Source: CAYGLV01 sp964351025
GTDB taxonomy: Bacteria > Actinomycetota > Thermoleophilia > Gaiellales > Gaiellaceae
Length of the DNA stretch: 44,417 bases
Assembly (NCBI GenBank): GCA_964351025.1
Contig: CAYGLV010000013.1
Location: 1-44,417, forward strand
Direction: 5' to 3'
Position numbers and translations under genes: made by a program. Position 1 is the first letter of the stretch. Each line of letters opens with the position of its first letter. Shown one piece after another: positions 16,509 to 23,857 of this stretch. The notes beneath the pieces were generated by a model. That model did no database searches. It saw only the letters and a list, made by a program, of their open reading frames with translations, and had not been told where the DNA came from.

Positions 16509-16514
16509 AGGGTA
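16509..16514 (-). promoter_or_regulatory. -10 element upstream of ftsH
   Basis: TACCCT on the minus strand ends 7 bases before an ATG that opens a six-codon frame (MRGLDA, stop) overlapping the ftsH ATG. The transcript would therefore start at that mini-ORF, with ftsH translated from the adjacent AGAGG. Confidence 0.4.
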
Positions 16515-16526
16515 GCGCCCCTGAAG

Positions 16527-16940
16527 TCACGAGGCGCGAACAGCGAGAATCGCCCCGCGCGAGAGCGTCGAAACCGCAAGCTCCGAGTGCCCGAGCCAGG
16601 CAACCGGATCTCCCGGAGACTGGACGAACACGAGGCCCCGAGGCGTGAGCAGGCCCAGGGCCTCCTCCGGCTCGGCAGCGGCCAGAGCGAGCAGCTCGTA
16701 CGGAGCCTCGCCGGTGAGGTCGTCAACCCCGTGCACATCGGGATCGGAGGAGAGTGCCGCGGGCGGAGAGACCGCGTAGAGCGGTAGCCCGGGCGCAAGC
16801 GCCGCCGCGAGCCAGGCCGAGGTGTCGGTGCCACGCTCTCCGACCCGGCCGTCCTGGACGTGGCCGGCCAGGACGTGGAGCAGCGGTCCGTGGACGGCGC
16901 TCTCCTGGCCGGCGCGGACGACAAGCGGCGGGACGATCAC
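16527..16940 (-). CDS. Unknown protein of the nicotinate salvage operon
   Basis: A 137-residue protein, rich in Ala, Leu and Gly, with no membrane helix and no motif I recognise. It begins VIVPPLVVRAGQES and contains HVLAGHVQDGRVGERGTD, with several His and Asp residues that could bind metal. Its GTG start overlaps the nicotinamidase-like stop as GTGA, so it is the last gene of the operon DUF1385, pncB, pncA-like, unknown. Base composition and codon use match the neighbours, supporting a real gene. The open frame to 16997 is rejected on the overlap. Confidence 0.68.
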   Translation of the reverse strand: MIVPPLVVRAGQESAVHGPLLHVLAGHVQDGRVGERGTDTSAWLAAALAPGLPLYAVSPPAALSSDPDVHGVDDLTGEAPYELLALAAAEPEEALGLLTPRGLVFVQSPGDPVAWLGHSELAVSTLSRGAILAVRAS

Positions 16941-17563
16941 CGAAGCCGCGCGACGACCTCGTCCGCGGTGGTGAAGCGGACGCCCCGCTCCCGCCACACC
17001 GCGGTGCAGGCCGCAACGCGCTCATCCGAGAGGCCGCGGGCGGCGTCCTCGACGAAGCTCACCGTCCTGCCGCGCGCCAGGAAGCCGCGGATCGCGGCGT
17101 CGTCGCACACGTCCGTTGCGACACCGAACACGACGACCTCGTCGGGGTCGAGCGCCGCGAGCAACGCCTCGGCGTTCGGGTTCGTGAAGACGTCGAAGCT
17201 CTTCTTCAACAGCAGGATCTCGCGCCGGTCGTGGACGAGCCCGGGCACGAGCCCCGGCGGGTACGCCGTCAGCGAGAGCGGCAGTGGATCGGCCTGCTCG
17301 GTCTCGGCGATCTTCGCCGCGCCGCTCGTGCCGCGCAGGCAGTGCGGCGGGTAGGTGTCGAGGAAGTCGGGCGCGTCGGAGAGCTCGGGGTCGGTCAGCT
17401 CGTGGTCGTCGGCCGAAGCGACATGGACGACTCCGGCGGCCCGCGCCGCCGCGACGAGCCGTTCCATGGCCGGGATGGTCTCCTCGGCTCCGGGCACATA
17501 GAGCTTCCCCTCCGGGAGCATGAAGTCGACCTGGGTGTCGACGTCCCAGAGGATCACGGTCAC
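16937..17563 (-). CDS. Nicotinamidase-like isochorismatase-family hydrolase
   Basis: The 208-residue protein has the amidase triad of the isochorismatase superfamily: Asp9 in WDVDTQVDF, Lys120 or 121 in LLLKKSFDVF, and Cys153 in FGVATDVCDD. It also has PPHCLRGTSGA, common in nicotinamidases. The metal-site segment that is usually D-W-H-P-x-x-H reads ADDHELTD (51-58), so the second His appears replaced by Asp. Next to pncB it most likely hydrolyses nicotinamide to nicotinate for the Preiss-Handler route. Its GTG start overlaps the pncB stop as GTGA. Confidence 0.8.
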   Translation of the reverse strand: MTVILWDVDTQVDFMLPEGKLYVPGAEETIPAMERLVAAARAAGVVHVASADDHELTDPELSDAPDFLDTYPPHCLRGTSGAAKIAETEQADPLPLSLTAYPPGLVPGLVHDRREILLLKKSFDVFTNPNAEALLAALDPDEVVVFGVATDVCDDAAIRGFLARGRTVSFVEDAARGLSDERVAACTAVWRERGVRFTTADEVVARLR

Positions 17564-18642
17564 TCCACGAGTTCGAGGCGCGGATTCGGGCGGAAGCAGC
17601 GCCCGACCTTCGCGGACTCGCGCCCGTCGGTCAGCACGATGTCCGCCGTGAAGTCGTTCTCGCCGCGGATCAGCGAGGAGCCGACGCCGTAGGAGTCCAC
17701 CGGGACGCCCTTTGCCTCGAACGCCTCGATCTTCTCGACGGTGAAGCCGCCGGAGACGACGATCTTCACGCGCTCGAAGCCGTCCGCGTCGAGCGCCTCG
17801 CGCACCTTCCAGACGAGCCGCTCGTTGACGCCACGGGGATCGAAGTCGCCCAGATCGTCCCACAACGAGCGATCGACGAGCTGACCGGACGTGTCGAGGC
17901 GCACGCCCCAGAGGCGCGGGCCGAGCGCACGCGCGACCTCGAGCGCCGTGCGCACGGAATCGTTCTCGAAGTCCACGAGCACGACGATGTTGAAGTCCGG
18001 CGGCGCCCACTCCGCGAACTTCGTCGAAGCGAGCACGGTGTTGCCTCCGTACGCGGCGATCAGCGAGTGCGGGACCGTGCCGATGCCGCGGCCGCCCCAC
18101 CACGAGGCCTGCGCGTCCGAGGTCACGCCGACGGGAGCTCCGATCAGCGCGCCGGCGACGAAAGCCGCGTAGCCGTCGCCCGTCTGCACACGGTGGTGGT
18201 CGTGACGAGCGGCCATGAAGATGATCGGCTTGCCGTTCGCCGCCTTGAGCACGCGCGTCGTGTTCGTCGCGATCAGCGTCCGCCGCGCCAGGGTTCCCAG
18301 GTAGACCGTCTCGAGGTGCGCGAAGAGCGTGTAGTCGCCCTCGATCGTGAGCACCGTCTCCCATGGCTCGATGCGGTCTCCGTCGTGGAGGGCGTGCACC
18401 GTGAGCGCGTCCCAGTCCTGGGCGCAGAGCTTGAGGACCGCGATCGCCTCATCCATGCCCCCGAGCACCGCACGCTTCTTCTGGAACGCCTGCATGACGA
18501 CACGCGGGTGACGGCCGTCGGCAAGCAGCGCGCTACGCGTGTGGTTGAAGTAGGCGTCGGTGTAGTAGCCCTCCCGCATCTTCTCCACCGGGAGCTCGAA
18601 GATCTCCGGCGGCAGGCGCTTCGTCCGGTCGAGGACGCTCAC
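17560..18642 (-). CDS. pncB: Nicotinate phosphoribosyltransferase
   Basis: The 360-residue enzyme makes nicotinate mononucleotide from nicotinate and PRPP, with ATP, in NAD salvage. The sequence shows GYYTDAYFNHTR near the N-terminus, FMAARHDHHRV (the region of the family's phosphorylated His), GTVPHSLIAAYGG, VLVDFEND, GVRLDTSGQL and SGGFTVEKI, all in family order. It belongs to the shorter type of about 350-400 residues. The GTG start overlaps the DUF1385 stop as GTGA. The following gene is the likely nicotinamidase that supplies its substrate. Confidence 0.9.
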   Translation of the reverse strand: MSVLDRTKRLPPEIFELPVEKMREGYYTDAYFNHTRSALLADGRHPRVVMQAFQKKRAVLGGMDEAIAVLKLCAQDWDALTVHALHDGDRIEPWETVLTIEGDYTLFAHLETVYLGTLARRTLIATNTTRVLKAANGKPIIFMAARHDHHRVQTGDGYAAFVAGALIGAPVGVTSDAQASWWGGRGIGTVPHSLIAAYGGNTVLASTKFAEWAPPDFNIVVLVDFENDSVRTALEVARALGPRLWGVRLDTSGQLVDRSLWDDLGDFDPRGVNERLVWKVREALDADGFERVKIVVSGGFTVEKIEAFEAKGVPVDSYGVGSSLIRGENDFTADIVLTDGRESAKVGRCFRPNPRLELVE

Positions 18643-19406
18643 GATTCGAGCTCCAGGCACGCTGCGAGCGCCGCGTTTGCGACCTCGAGTTGCTCCGGCG
18701 ACGGCTCGCGGGTGGCGAGCCGGCTCTGGAGCTCGTGGCCCGGGCGCGCGAGCGCCCGGGCAAGCGGGTGCTCGGAGTGCCGGCCCATCCAGGAGAAGAG
18801 CTCGACCGCTGCGCCCACGGCACCGACGGTCGCCGCAAGGCGTGCGGGTCGCTGCAGCCGCGCGGGGGCGGTCGCAGCAAGAGTATTGCCGACAGCCAGC
18901 GCGGCGAGCAGGGGCCCCACGAGGTGCGTGCCGCAGCGCTCGTGCTCCCTCGTCGCGGGGGCGCCGCTCTCGTAGCTCCCGATCGAGACGTGCTCGGCGC
19001 CGTGGTAGGCGGCGAGCTCGCCGCCCGAGAGCGCGAGGGCAGCCGGGGCGAGCGAGACGGCCCCGGCCACGAGCTCCCCCGAGAGCCCACCGAGCCGGGA
19101 CGAGCGCCTCAGCGACTTCGCGACGAGGCCGCTCGCGAGCGTGGCCGCGATCACGATCGGGCGCTCGAATGCGAAGCGCGCCTCCGGCAGCCGGCGCCTC
19201 ACCTGCGGCAGGAGGGCGAAGGCCTCAGCGAGCCGCGCCGGGCCGCGGAGAATGGGCTGCTGGACTCGCGCCGCGAATCGGCTCTTCGGTGCCGAGGCGA
19301 TCTTGATCCGGCCGTCGGGGAGCCTGACCGCGCAGGCCCAGGCGGTCGGCCCGTGCACGAGCACGCCGTTCGAGAGAGCCATCCCGCCGAGGCGTAGCTT
19401 GACCAT
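18639..19406 (-). CDS. DUF1385 family protein
   Basis: The 255-residue protein matches DUF1385: LRLGGMALSNGVLVHGPTAW at the start (family GGQAVxEGVMM-like segment), two hydrophobic helical stretches, AAYHGAEHVSI (the conserved YHGAEH) and REHERCGTHLVGP. The His, Glu and Cys residues suggest metal binding, but no reaction is established. It leads the NAD-salvage operon, which hints at a link to that pathway or simply to shared expression. The ATG has TACCCT 7 bases upstream and lies only 18 bp from the start of the divergent kinase gene. Confidence 0.82.
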   Translation of the reverse strand: MVKLRLGGMALSNGVLVHGPTAWACAVRLPDGRIKIASAPKSRFAARVQQPILRGPARLAEAFALLPQVRRRLPEARFAFERPIVIAATLASGLVAKSLRRSSRLGGLSGELVAGAVSLAPAALALSGGELAAYHGAEHVSIGSYESGAPATREHERCGTHLVGPLLAALAVGNTLAATAPARLQRPARLAATVGAVGAAVELFSWMGRHSEHPLARALARPGHELQSRLATREPSPEQLEVANAALAACLELES

Positions 19407-19413
19407 CGCCCAG

Positions 19414-19419
19414 AGGGTA
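19414..19419 (-). promoter_or_regulatory. Leaderless -10 element for the DUF1385/pncB operon
   Basis: TACCCT on the minus strand ends 7 bases before the ATG at 19406, within an 18-bp divergent gap. Confidence 0.45.
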
Positions 19420-19424
19420 GCGTC

Positions 19425-19964
19425 ATGCCGGTGGACACCGCGACCGTGCAGGAACGTATCCGGGCTCTCCGCCCGCGCGGCGCCGTGACCCTCGTCGGCA
19501 TCGGCGGCTGCGGCGGCGCCGGCAAGTCAACGCTCGCCGCCGCGATCGAGGGCGCACAGGTCGTCTCCACGGACGAGTTCTGGAACGGCTCGGAGTTCGA
19601 GCTCTCGCGGCTCGAGCGCGAGGTGCTCGGGCCGCTCGCCCGGGGCGAGGCGGCGCGTTACCGCGGCTTCGACTGGGACCGGCAGCAGCCGTTCCCGGAC
19701 GAGCGCGTCGTGCGGCCCGAGGGGGTCGTCGTGATCGAGGGCGTGTGCGCGCTGCACCGCCGGTTCCGCGGGGAGTACGACCTGAAGATCTGGGTCGAGG
19801 CCCCGCGCGAGCTGCGTCTCGAGCGCGGTGTCGCGCGCGACGGCGAGGCGGCACGGCGCACGTGGGAGGAGGTCTGGATGCCGATGGAGGAGCGGTACAT
19901 CGCGCGTGACCGGCCGCGCGAGTCAGCCGACCTGATCGTCGCCGGCTCCGGCGGCAGCGCGTAG
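19425..19964 (+). CDS. Uridine-kinase-like P-loop kinase
   Basis: The 179-residue protein has a Walker A GCGGAGKST (28-36), VSTDEFWN (about 47-54, the substrate Asp of uridine kinases), FDWDRQQPFP (typical of the nucleoside-kinase fold), VVIEGVCALH as Walker B-like strand, and an RDG..R lid near 140. It is probably a (d)NTP-dependent kinase of a small molecule such as a nucleoside. AGAGGG at 19412-19417 stands 7 bases before the ATG. Its final 42 bases overlap the convergent pabC-like gene. Confidence 0.8.
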   Translation: MPVDTATVQERIRALRPRGAVTLVGIGGCGGAGKSTLAAAIEGAQVVSTDEFWNGSEFELSRLEREVLGPLARGEAARYRGFDWDRQQPFPDERVVRPEGVVVIEGVCALHRRFRGEYDLKIWVEAPRELRLERGVARDGEAARRTWEEVWMPMEERYIARDRPRESADLIVAGSGGSA

Positions 19965-20777
19965 CGCCTGCTGCAACGCCGCGGCTGCGGCCCCCGGCCG
20001 GCCGTCGCCGATGGGTCCGCCGTCCAGCTCCACGATCGGCATCACTTCGCGCACCGTCGAGGACGTGAACGCCTCCTCCGCCGCAGCGAGCGCGGCAAGC
20101 GAGAACGCTCCCTCGTCGACCTCGTACCCGAGCCCGGGCGCCGCCTCAAGCAGAGCCGCCCGCGTCACGCCCGCCAGGATGCCGAGGTCGAGCGACGGCG
20201 TGCAGAGCGTCGAGCCCCGTCGCCACCAGATGTTTGTCGTCGGCCCCTCGAGCACCGTCCCGGCTGCGTCCACGAACAGCGCGTCGTCGGCCCCACGTCG
20301 CTTGGCCTCGTAGCCGGCCGCCATGTTGACGGCGTAGCTCGTGGACTTCACGCCCGGCAGGAGCCAGGGGGCATCCGCCTTCACACCGAGCAGCGCGACC
20401 ACCCGTAGCCCGCGCGCGCGCAGCCCGTCGTTCTCCTCCGGCAGCGGGCTGACGAGTGCGAGCCCGGTCGGCGGCCCCTCCTCGGGACCGGGCGTCCAGA
20501 AGAGACGCAGCACGGCCTCGGGCTCCCCGGCCGCCGCGAGCGCCTGCGCCGCGAGCGTCTCGAGCCCGGCGCGATCGACCGCCGGCAGCCCCAGCGCCGC
20601 GGCCGAGCCGGCGATCCGGTCGAGGTGCTCCCCGAGACGAAAGGCCACGCCGCGATAGACGCGCACCGTTTCGAACGCTGCCCGGCCGCGCAGCAGCGCC
20701 TCGTCGTCGGCCCGCAGCACCGACGCGTGCGGCTCGACGAGCCCGCGCCCCAGCACCGCCAGCGCGAGCAGCCTCAC
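19923..20777 (-). CDS. pabC: Class IV aminotransferase, probable aminodeoxychorismate lyase
   Basis: The 284-residue PLP enzyme has the class IV pattern: RGRAAFETVRVYRG (about 31-44), a catalytic-Lys region in GVKSTSYAVNMAAGYEAKRRGADDALFVD (Lys about 144), and TVLEGPTTNIWW (PLP-phosphate contact). Its GTG start overlaps the stop of the chorismate-binding enzyme as GTGA, which favours 4-amino-4-deoxychorismate lyase, the last step to p-aminobenzoate, over branched-chain aminotransferase. The pair would feed folate synthesis. Confidence 0.84.
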   Translation of the reverse strand: MRLLALAVLGRGLVEPHASVLRADDEALLRGRAAFETVRVYRGVAFRLGEHLDRIAGSAAALGLPAVDRAGLETLAAQALAAAGEPEAVLRLFWTPGPEEGPPTGLALVSPLPEENDGLRARGLRVVALLGVKADAPWLLPGVKSTSYAVNMAAGYEAKRRGADDALFVDAAGTVLEGPTTNIWWRRGSTLCTPSLDLGILAGVTRAALLEAAPGLGYEVDEGAFSLAALAAAEEAFTSSTVREVMPIVELDGGPIGDGRPGAAAAALQQALRAAAGAGDDQVG

Positions 20778-21832
20778 TGCCGCACCGCCGTGGGCAGAGG
20801 CGCACCAACCGCCTCAAGCAGGGGCCGCGCCTTCGTGAAGGACTCCTCGACCTCCTCGCGCGGGTCTGAGTCCCAGACGATGCCGCCGCCGACCCAGAGG
20901 TGGATCCGCTCCTCGGCGATGGCGAACGTGCGAATCGTCAGCGCGAGATCCAGGTCCCCGCTCTGCCGGATCGTCCCGAGCGCGCCCATCGACGCGCCGC
21001 GACCGACCGGTTCGAGGGCGGCGATGTGGTCGAGGGCGGCGATCTTCGGCGCGCCGGTGATCGAGCCGCCGGGGAAGGTCGCCGCGAGCAGTTCGGCGAG
21101 TGACGCATCCTCGCGCAGCCTGCCCTCGACGGTCGAGACGAGGTGCACGACTCCCGCCAGCTCCCGCGCGGCCAGCAACTGCGGCCAGCGCACGCTGCCG
21201 GGCTCGCACACACGCGAGAGGTCGTTGCGCTCAAGATCCACGATCATCACGTTCTCGGCCGCGTCCTTCGCGGAGGCGAGCAGTTCGGAGGCACCGCCGA
21301 GCGGACGCGTTCCCTTGATCGGACACGTCCGCACGCTCAGGCCGCGCCGGGAGAGGAAGAGCTCGGGGGAGCCGGAGACGATCGCCCAGCCGTCTCCGCG
21401 CAGGGGGTACGGATGCAGCGGCTCGTAACGGGCGAGCGCCCCCGCGAGCCCGGCGGGATCGCCCGCGAAGGGCGCCGACAGGTGCTGGACGAGGTTCACC
21501 TGATAGACGTCGCCGCGTGCGATCGCGGCGCGCACGTCCTCGACGGCGGCTTCGTACTCCGCGTCCGTCCAGCTCCGCTCCCAGTCCCCGATGCGAAAGC
21601 CGCCGGCCCGCCCGGGCTCACGCTCGCCCGCACGGACGCGGCAGGCGAGGAGCGGGACTGGGCAGGGCTCGGGCGGATCCGGCGTCGCCGTGCGCCGCAA
21701 GGGGCGCGAGAGCCCGTGACCAAGGAAGACGTCTGCGACCCGGCCGTCGTCGGCGCCCGCGAAGAAGCCCTCGTCCCGGAGGTACGCCTCGAGCGCTTCG
21801 AAGGCGCCCTCCGCAGACCGGAGTTCGAGCAC
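20774..21832 (-). CDS. pabB: Aminodeoxychorismate synthase component I
   Basis: The 352-residue enzyme has the chorismate-binding fold of PabB/TrpE: DVYQVNLVQHL (about 108-118), ELFLSRRG, PIKGTRPLG, SAKDAAENVMIVDLERNDL, FPGGSITGAPK and the C-terminal VGGGIVWDSDP with EVEESFTKA. Asn in the QVNL segment (usually QVNLT/S) fits PabB rather than TrpE. It makes aminodeoxychorismate with a glutaminase subunit that is not in this window. The GTG at 21832 lies 4 bases after the M20 stop; a TTG at 21847 would add 5 residues. Confidence 0.87.
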   Translation of the reverse strand: MLELRSAEGAFEALEAYLRDEGFFAGADDGRVADVFLGHGLSRPLRRTATPDPPEPCPVPLLACRVRAGEREPGRAGGFRIGDWERSWTDAEYEAAVEDVRAAIARGDVYQVNLVQHLSAPFAGDPAGLAGALARYEPLHPYPLRGDGWAIVSGSPELFLSRRGLSVRTCPIKGTRPLGGASELLASAKDAAENVMIVDLERNDLSRVCEPGSVRWPQLLAARELAGVVHLVSTVEGRLREDASLAELLAATFPGGSITGAPKIAALDHIAALEPVGRGASMGALGTIRQSGDLDLALTIRTFAIAEERIHLWVGGGIVWDSDPREEVEESFTKARPLLEAVGAPLPTAVRQ

Positions 21833-21836
21833 CGCG

Positions 21837-23123
21837 CTACCCCGCAAGCGCCTGCGCGGCGTGACGGAAGAAGTCGACGCCGAGCTCGAGGTCGTCCACG
21901 GACACGCGCTCGTCGGCGGAGTGGATGAGACGAGCCGCGAGCGCGGGCGCCATCGTGCGTGCGGGAAAGAAGCCGTAGGCGACCGTGCCGAACGCAGAGC
22001 GCAGCCAGTGACTGTCCGTAAAGCCGGCGCAGCAGTACGGCGCGACCCGGGCGCCGGGCTCGGCCTGCTCCACGAAGCTCTCGATCACATCCCAGAGCGG
22101 CGAGCTCATGGGCGAGCGCGTGCCACCCCAGCGCTCGATCCATTCGAGCTCGTAGCCGTCCTCGCCGAGCACGGCCCGAATCAGAGGCTCGACGTCCTCC
22201 GGGCCCTTGCCGGCCGGAATCCTGCAATCCACGGTCACCTCGCAGAGCCCCGGGATGACGTTCCGCCTGTGCGAGGCCTCGATCATCGTCGGCGAGAGCG
22301 TGTACGAGAGCAGCGGCTCGACGATCTCCGCGGCGACCGGGTCGAGCGCGCGGGCGCGGGCGAGCGCCTCCGCGGCCGGCGGCTCCTCGCCGAGGACCGC
22401 GCGCAGGAAGGCCGCAACCTCGGGCCCGAGCTCGGGCTCCGGGCGGTGCTCACCAAGAGCCTGCACGAGCCGGGCCGCCTTGAGCAGCGCGTTGTCGGCG
22501 ATCCCCGGCTGCGAAGCGTGCCCGCTGCGGCCGCGCACGCGCAGCGTGAACGGCGCGCTCATCTTCTCCGCCGTCGCGCAGAGGTAGAAGACCCGGCCGC
22601 CGAGCTCCACCCTGTCGCCGCCGCCCTCGTTGAGCGCGTAGTCGGCTCGAACGGCGTCGGGGTGCTCCTCGACGAGCCATTCGAGCCCGAAGCCCTCGCC
22701 GACCTCCTCGTCGGCCTCGGCGATCAGGAGCAGATCGCCGGCAGGCCGAAAGCCCTCGCGTGCCAGCGAGGCGAAGGCGACCGCCGCGGCGGCGACCTGG
22801 CCCTTCATGTCGAGCGCACCACGACCCCAGACGAAGCCGTCCACGAGCTCTCCGCCCCACGGGTCGCGCGACCACTCGCGCGGGTCGGCGACCACCGTGT
22901 CGGTGTGGCAGAGGAGAGCGAGGGAGGGGCCGTCGCCGCCGGGCAGGCGGGCGACGAGGTTTGCCCGCTCCGGCACCCTCGCGTACAGCTCGCCCTCGAC
23001 GCCGCTGCGGGCGAGGTAGCCCTGCAGCAACTCGGCTGCAGCCGTCTCGTTGCCGGGCGGGCTCGAGGTATCCAGGCGGATGAGCGCCCGGGCGAGCTCC
23101 GTCACCTCGTCCCGGAGGCTCAT
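21837..23123 (-). CDS. M20-family metallopeptidase
   Basis: The 428-residue protein is an M20 dizinc amidohydrolase: LLCHTDTV (first His and catalytic Asp, about 70-77), WGRGALDMKG (bridging Asp), AEADEEVGEG (catalytic Glu pair) and a final HSADERVSVDDL metal His, around a dimerisation lid domain (about 190-310). Substrates in the family include dipeptides, N-acyl amino acids and succinyl-diaminopimelate. The operon with tryptophan dioxygenase could suggest an N-formyl or N-acyl aromatic substrate, but this is speculative. The ATG overlaps the tryptophan dioxygenase stop as ATGA. Confidence 0.87.
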   Translation of the reverse strand: MSLRDEVTELARALIRLDTSSPPGNETAAAELLQGYLARSGVEGELYARVPERANLVARLPGGDGPSLALLCHTDTVVADPREWSRDPWGGELVDGFVWGRGALDMKGQVAAAAVAFASLAREGFRPAGDLLLIAEADEEVGEGFGLEWLVEEHPDAVRADYALNEGGGDRVELGGRVFYLCATAEKMSAPFTLRVRGRSGHASQPGIADNALLKAARLVQALGEHRPEPELGPEVAAFLRAVLGEEPPAAEALARARALDPVAAEIVEPLLSYTLSPTMIEASHRRNVIPGLCEVTVDCRIPAGKGPEDVEPLIRAVLGEDGYELEWIERWGGTRSPMSSPLWDVIESFVEQAEPGARVAPYCCAGFTDSHWLRSAFGTVAYGFFPARTMAPALAARLIHSADERVSVDDLELGVDFFRHAAQALAG

Positions 23124-23836
23124 CAGGTGAGCTTCGACAGCGCCGTCAGCTGGTTCCGGGCTTCCCAGAGATCGGGGTAGAAGACCTTGTGGATCAGCCG
23201 TCCGAGGACTTCCACCGGAGTCCCCTGCGTCCCGATCACCTTGTCTCCGATGATCCGGGCGACCGTCTTGAAGTGGCGGACGCGCCAGACCGTGATCCGC
23301 TGGTCGAGCTCCACGAGCGCCTCGGCGAGCTGGTACAGCTCCTCGTGCTCACGGCCCTGGACGTAGACATCGACGACCGAGAGGCCCGCGGCCTCGATCG
23401 CCTCCCCGAAGGCCTCGCCGAGCCTCGGGGCCACGCGCCGCAGCTCGCGGAACCCGGGCGAGTCGAAGCCGGAGCCGTGGCCGAGCACGCGGCGGATCTC
23501 CTGGTACTCCCACGGCGACATCTGCTCGAGCATCTCGAGCTGGTCGTGGCTGTAGCGGAGGCAGAGCGCCGCACGCCGCAGCAGCCGCAGCGCTGCCCCG
23601 ATCTCGTCCGCACGGACGTGCTCGCCCGCTGCCTCGACCTCGTTCCAGGCGAGCTTCAGCCACAGCTCCGACGACTGGTGGACGACCTGGAAGAGCAGCT
23701 CGTCACGGTGTACCCACTCGTCGGGCGTCTTCTGGAGCGAGAGCAGTGCCTCGGTCGAGAGATACCGCTCGTAGTCGGTGGGCGCCTCGCCCGGGAGGAT
23801 CGGCTGCGAGAAGTCCTCGGTGCCGGTATCCGTCAT
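23123..23836 (-). CDS. kynA: Tryptophan 2,3-dioxygenase
   Basis: The 237-residue haem enzyme opens the indole ring of tryptophan to N-formylkynurenine. The family core is clear: YERYLSTEALLSLQK, DELLFQVVHQSSELWLKL (catalytic His and substrate contacts), SPWEYQEIRRVLGHGSGFDSPGFRE, and WRVRHFKTVARIIGD (proximal haem His). The C-terminal motif usually GTGGSxG reads GTQGTPV. No kynurenine formamidase or kynureninase is adjacent. It leads an operon with M20, pabB and pabC. TATGCT 6 bases before the ATG implies a leaderless transcript, and the start is 21 bp from the divergent rarA start. Confidence 0.88.
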   Translation of the reverse strand: MTDTGTEDFSQPILPGEAPTDYERYLSTEALLSLQKTPDEWVHRDELLFQVVHQSSELWLKLAWNEVEAAGEHVRADEIGAALRLLRRAALCLRYSHDQLEMLEQMSPWEYQEIRRVLGHGSGFDSPGFRELRRVAPRLGEAFGEAIEAAGLSVVDVYVQGREHEELYQLAEALVELDQRITVWRVRHFKTVARIIGDKVIGTQGTPVEVLGRLIHKVFYPDLWEARNQLTALSKLT

Positions 23837-23842
23837 GGCAGG

Positions 23843-23850
23843 AGCATACT
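23843..23850. promoter_or_regulatory. Overlapping divergent -10 elements, kynA and rarA
   Basis: The eight bases AGCATACT contain TATGCT on the minus strand (23848-23843, 6 bases before the kynA ATG) and CATACT on the plus strand (23845-23850, 7 bases before the rarA ATG). Both genes would be leaderless and share one melting region. Confidence 0.5.
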
Positions 23851-23857
23851 TCGGCAG

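Noticed and set aside
23189..23857. Upstream extension of rarA
   Set aside because: This part is the complement of kynA and shows no RarA-like sequence; the family N-terminus begins at 23858.
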